Made by a program: the position numbers and the translations under genes. Source: an uncultured Flavobacteriales bacterium (lineage in GTDB: Bacteria > Bacteroidota > Bacteroidia > Flavobacteriales > BACL11). From it: a stretch of 7,872 nt of DNA. This document shows positions 7,194 through 7,872 of the stretch, piece after piece; position 1 is the stretch's first letter, and each line of letters begins with the position of its first letter. The DNA lies in contig CAJWUS010000061.1 of the NCBI GenBank assembly GCA_913047525.1, positions 1-7,872 on the forward strand. Direction: 5' to 3'. Below the pieces are notes generated by a model. That model ran no database searches. It was given only the letters and a program-made list of their open reading frames with translations, and was not told the DNA's origin.

Positions 7194-7207
7194 AATAATT
7201 AATTATT
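7194..7207. repeat. 14-bp perfect palindrome in divergent promoter region
   Basis: AATAATTAATTATT reads the same on both strands and sits inside the 55-bp gap between the two divergent membrane-protein genes. Its place would suit an operator acting on both genes. It is made only of A and T, so chance occurrence in DNA of this composition is quite possible. Confidence 0.25.
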
Positions 7208-7234
7208 TTTGCCAAAGAATTTTAAATTTATATA

Positions 7235-7411
7235 ATGAATAATTTTTTTTATGGCATAGCTAATTTTTTTGGTTATATTTTTGATTTTATGCCTACAATA
7301 GGTAACAAGATAAATTATTTTTATGTAGTAGTAATCTTTACTTTTTTGGTTGTATGGACCTTAAAAATGATAAAGCACAAAAAAGATGGACAGGAGCACA
7401 GCTCATCTTAA
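7235..7411 (+). CDS. Small single-pass membrane protein (DUF6341-like by size and context)
   Basis: A 58-codon open frame begins MNNFFYGIANFFGYIF, has one strongly hydrophobic segment (about 28-43, YFYVVVIFTFLVVW), and ends in a charged tail (KMIKHKKDGQEHSSS). The basic residues straight after the helix suggest a cytoplasmic C-terminus with the N-terminus outside. The first 18 residues form an aromatic amphipathic stretch that could lie along the membrane. Real coding is supported by the sensible membrane-anchor design and by its filling of an otherwise empty 223-bp gap. The spacing is also tidy: 55 bp from the divergent DUF6427-like gene and a 9-bp tail overlap with purD. Size, opening and location recall DUF6341, small Bacteroidota proteins that I associate with this neighbourhood, but the similarity is judged by eye. 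The function is unknown. No Shine-Dalgarno is seen. Confidence 0.62.
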   Translation: MNNFFYGIANFFGYIFDFMPTIGNKINYFYVVVIFTFLVVWTLKMIKHKKDGQEHSSS

Positions 7412-7872
7412 ATCAAAGCCAATATCTTTTCGGTAATATTTACTTTCAAAGTTAATTTTTTCCGCATTCACGAATGATTTGCTAAGTGCATCTTCTATGT
7501 TTTTGCCAAAAGAAGTAACTGCTAAAACTCTGCCTCCATTTGTTAAAACAGCAGATCCTTCTTGTTTGGTCCCTGCATGAAAAACAATACTTCCTTCCAC
7601 ATCATCTAAACCAGCAATCACTTTCCCCTTTTCATATTTTTCAGGATAACCACCAGAAACAAGCATCACAGTAGCGGCAGTATCTTCATCTATATGTAAA
7701 TCTTTTTCACTAAAAGTGTCATCTCCAATTCCTTGAAATAAATGTAGTAAATCAGATTTTATTCTAGGAATAACTACTTCTGTTTCTGGGTCGCCCATTC
7801 GCACATTATACTCTATTACTTTTGCATCATTTCCTTTAACAATAAGGCCAATAAAAATAAACCCATGATATG
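7403..7872 (-). CDS. purD: Phosphoribosylamine-glycine ligase, C-terminal part (cut by window edge)
   Basis: The last 155 residues of PurD (GAR synthetase) are present. The open frame runs off the right edge with complete codons from 7870, so the start lies outside. A GTG at 7804 is an internal valine codon, not the start. PurD joins 5-phosphoribosylamine to glycine with ATP, step 2 of de novo purine synthesis, in the cytoplasm. The visible part starts YHGFIFIGLIVKG and continues to EYNVRMGDPETEV (visible residues 20-32), which ends the ATP-grasp core with its metal-binding Glu and Asn. The C-terminal domain follows, with GGYPEKYEKGK, VFHAGTK and GGRVLAVTSFGK. The family is about 420-430 residues, so roughly the N-terminal two thirds is missing only because of the window. 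The tail overlaps the small plus-strand gene by 9 bp. There is no sign of damage. Confidence 0.95.
   Translation of the reverse strand, partial: YHGFIFIGLIVKGNDAKVIEYNVRMGDPETEVVIPRIKSDLLHLFQGIGDDTFSEKDLHIDEDTAATVMLVSGGYPEKYEKGKVIAGLDDVEGSIVFHAGTKQEGSAVLTNGGRVLAVTSFGKNIEDALSKSFVNAEKINFESKYYRKDIGFDLR

Overview
The window reads as a stretch of core chromosome from an AT-rich member of the Bacteroidota, most like Flavobacteriia or a neighbouring uncultured lineage. The support is gene content and style: an Ig-like (Big_5-type) lipoprotein, a multi-pass membrane protein of the DUF6427 kind, a ComF phosphoribosyltransferase with an N-terminal zinc ribbon, a coenzyme B12-dependent ribonucleotide reductase, and genes that almost all lack a Shine-Dalgarno sequence. 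I see no mobile element, CRISPR array, tRNA, rRNA or phage gene.

Layout. At the left, a nitrilase-superfamily amidohydrolase (58-834, +) converges on a lipoprotein gene (826-1902, -) with a 9-bp tail overlap. The lipoprotein is preceded on the minus strand by comF (1939-2643, -), and comF by the large class II ribonucleotide reductase gene nrdJ (2705-5293, -). A clear intrinsic terminator at 2656-2682 separates nrdJ from comF and shows that comF starts at 2643 rather than 2670. A 239-bp spacer with a 13-bp direct repeat and an imperfect dyad lies upstream of nrdJ.

Further right, purQ (5533-6222, -) sits 36 bp behind a polytopic membrane protein (6259-7179, -), probably as a two-gene operon. 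A very small single-pass membrane protein gene (7235-7411, +) is divergent from the DUF6427-like gene. It converges on purD (7403-7872, -, cut by the window edge), again with exactly 9 bp of overlap.

How the genes fit together. nrdJ makes deoxynucleotides, while purQ and purD carry out steps 4 and 2 of de novo purine synthesis, so nucleotide metabolism is the theme of the right two thirds. Two membrane proteins of unknown function are interleaved with the purine genes, and I regard that linkage as the most interesting open question here. The left end (amidohydrolase, lipoprotein, ComF) has no obvious shared pathway.

I found no convincing undescribed multi-gene system. The second-look items are modest: a small gene that is easy to miss, a start-site correction, paired in-register convergent overlaps, and unexplained repeats in the nrdJ leader.
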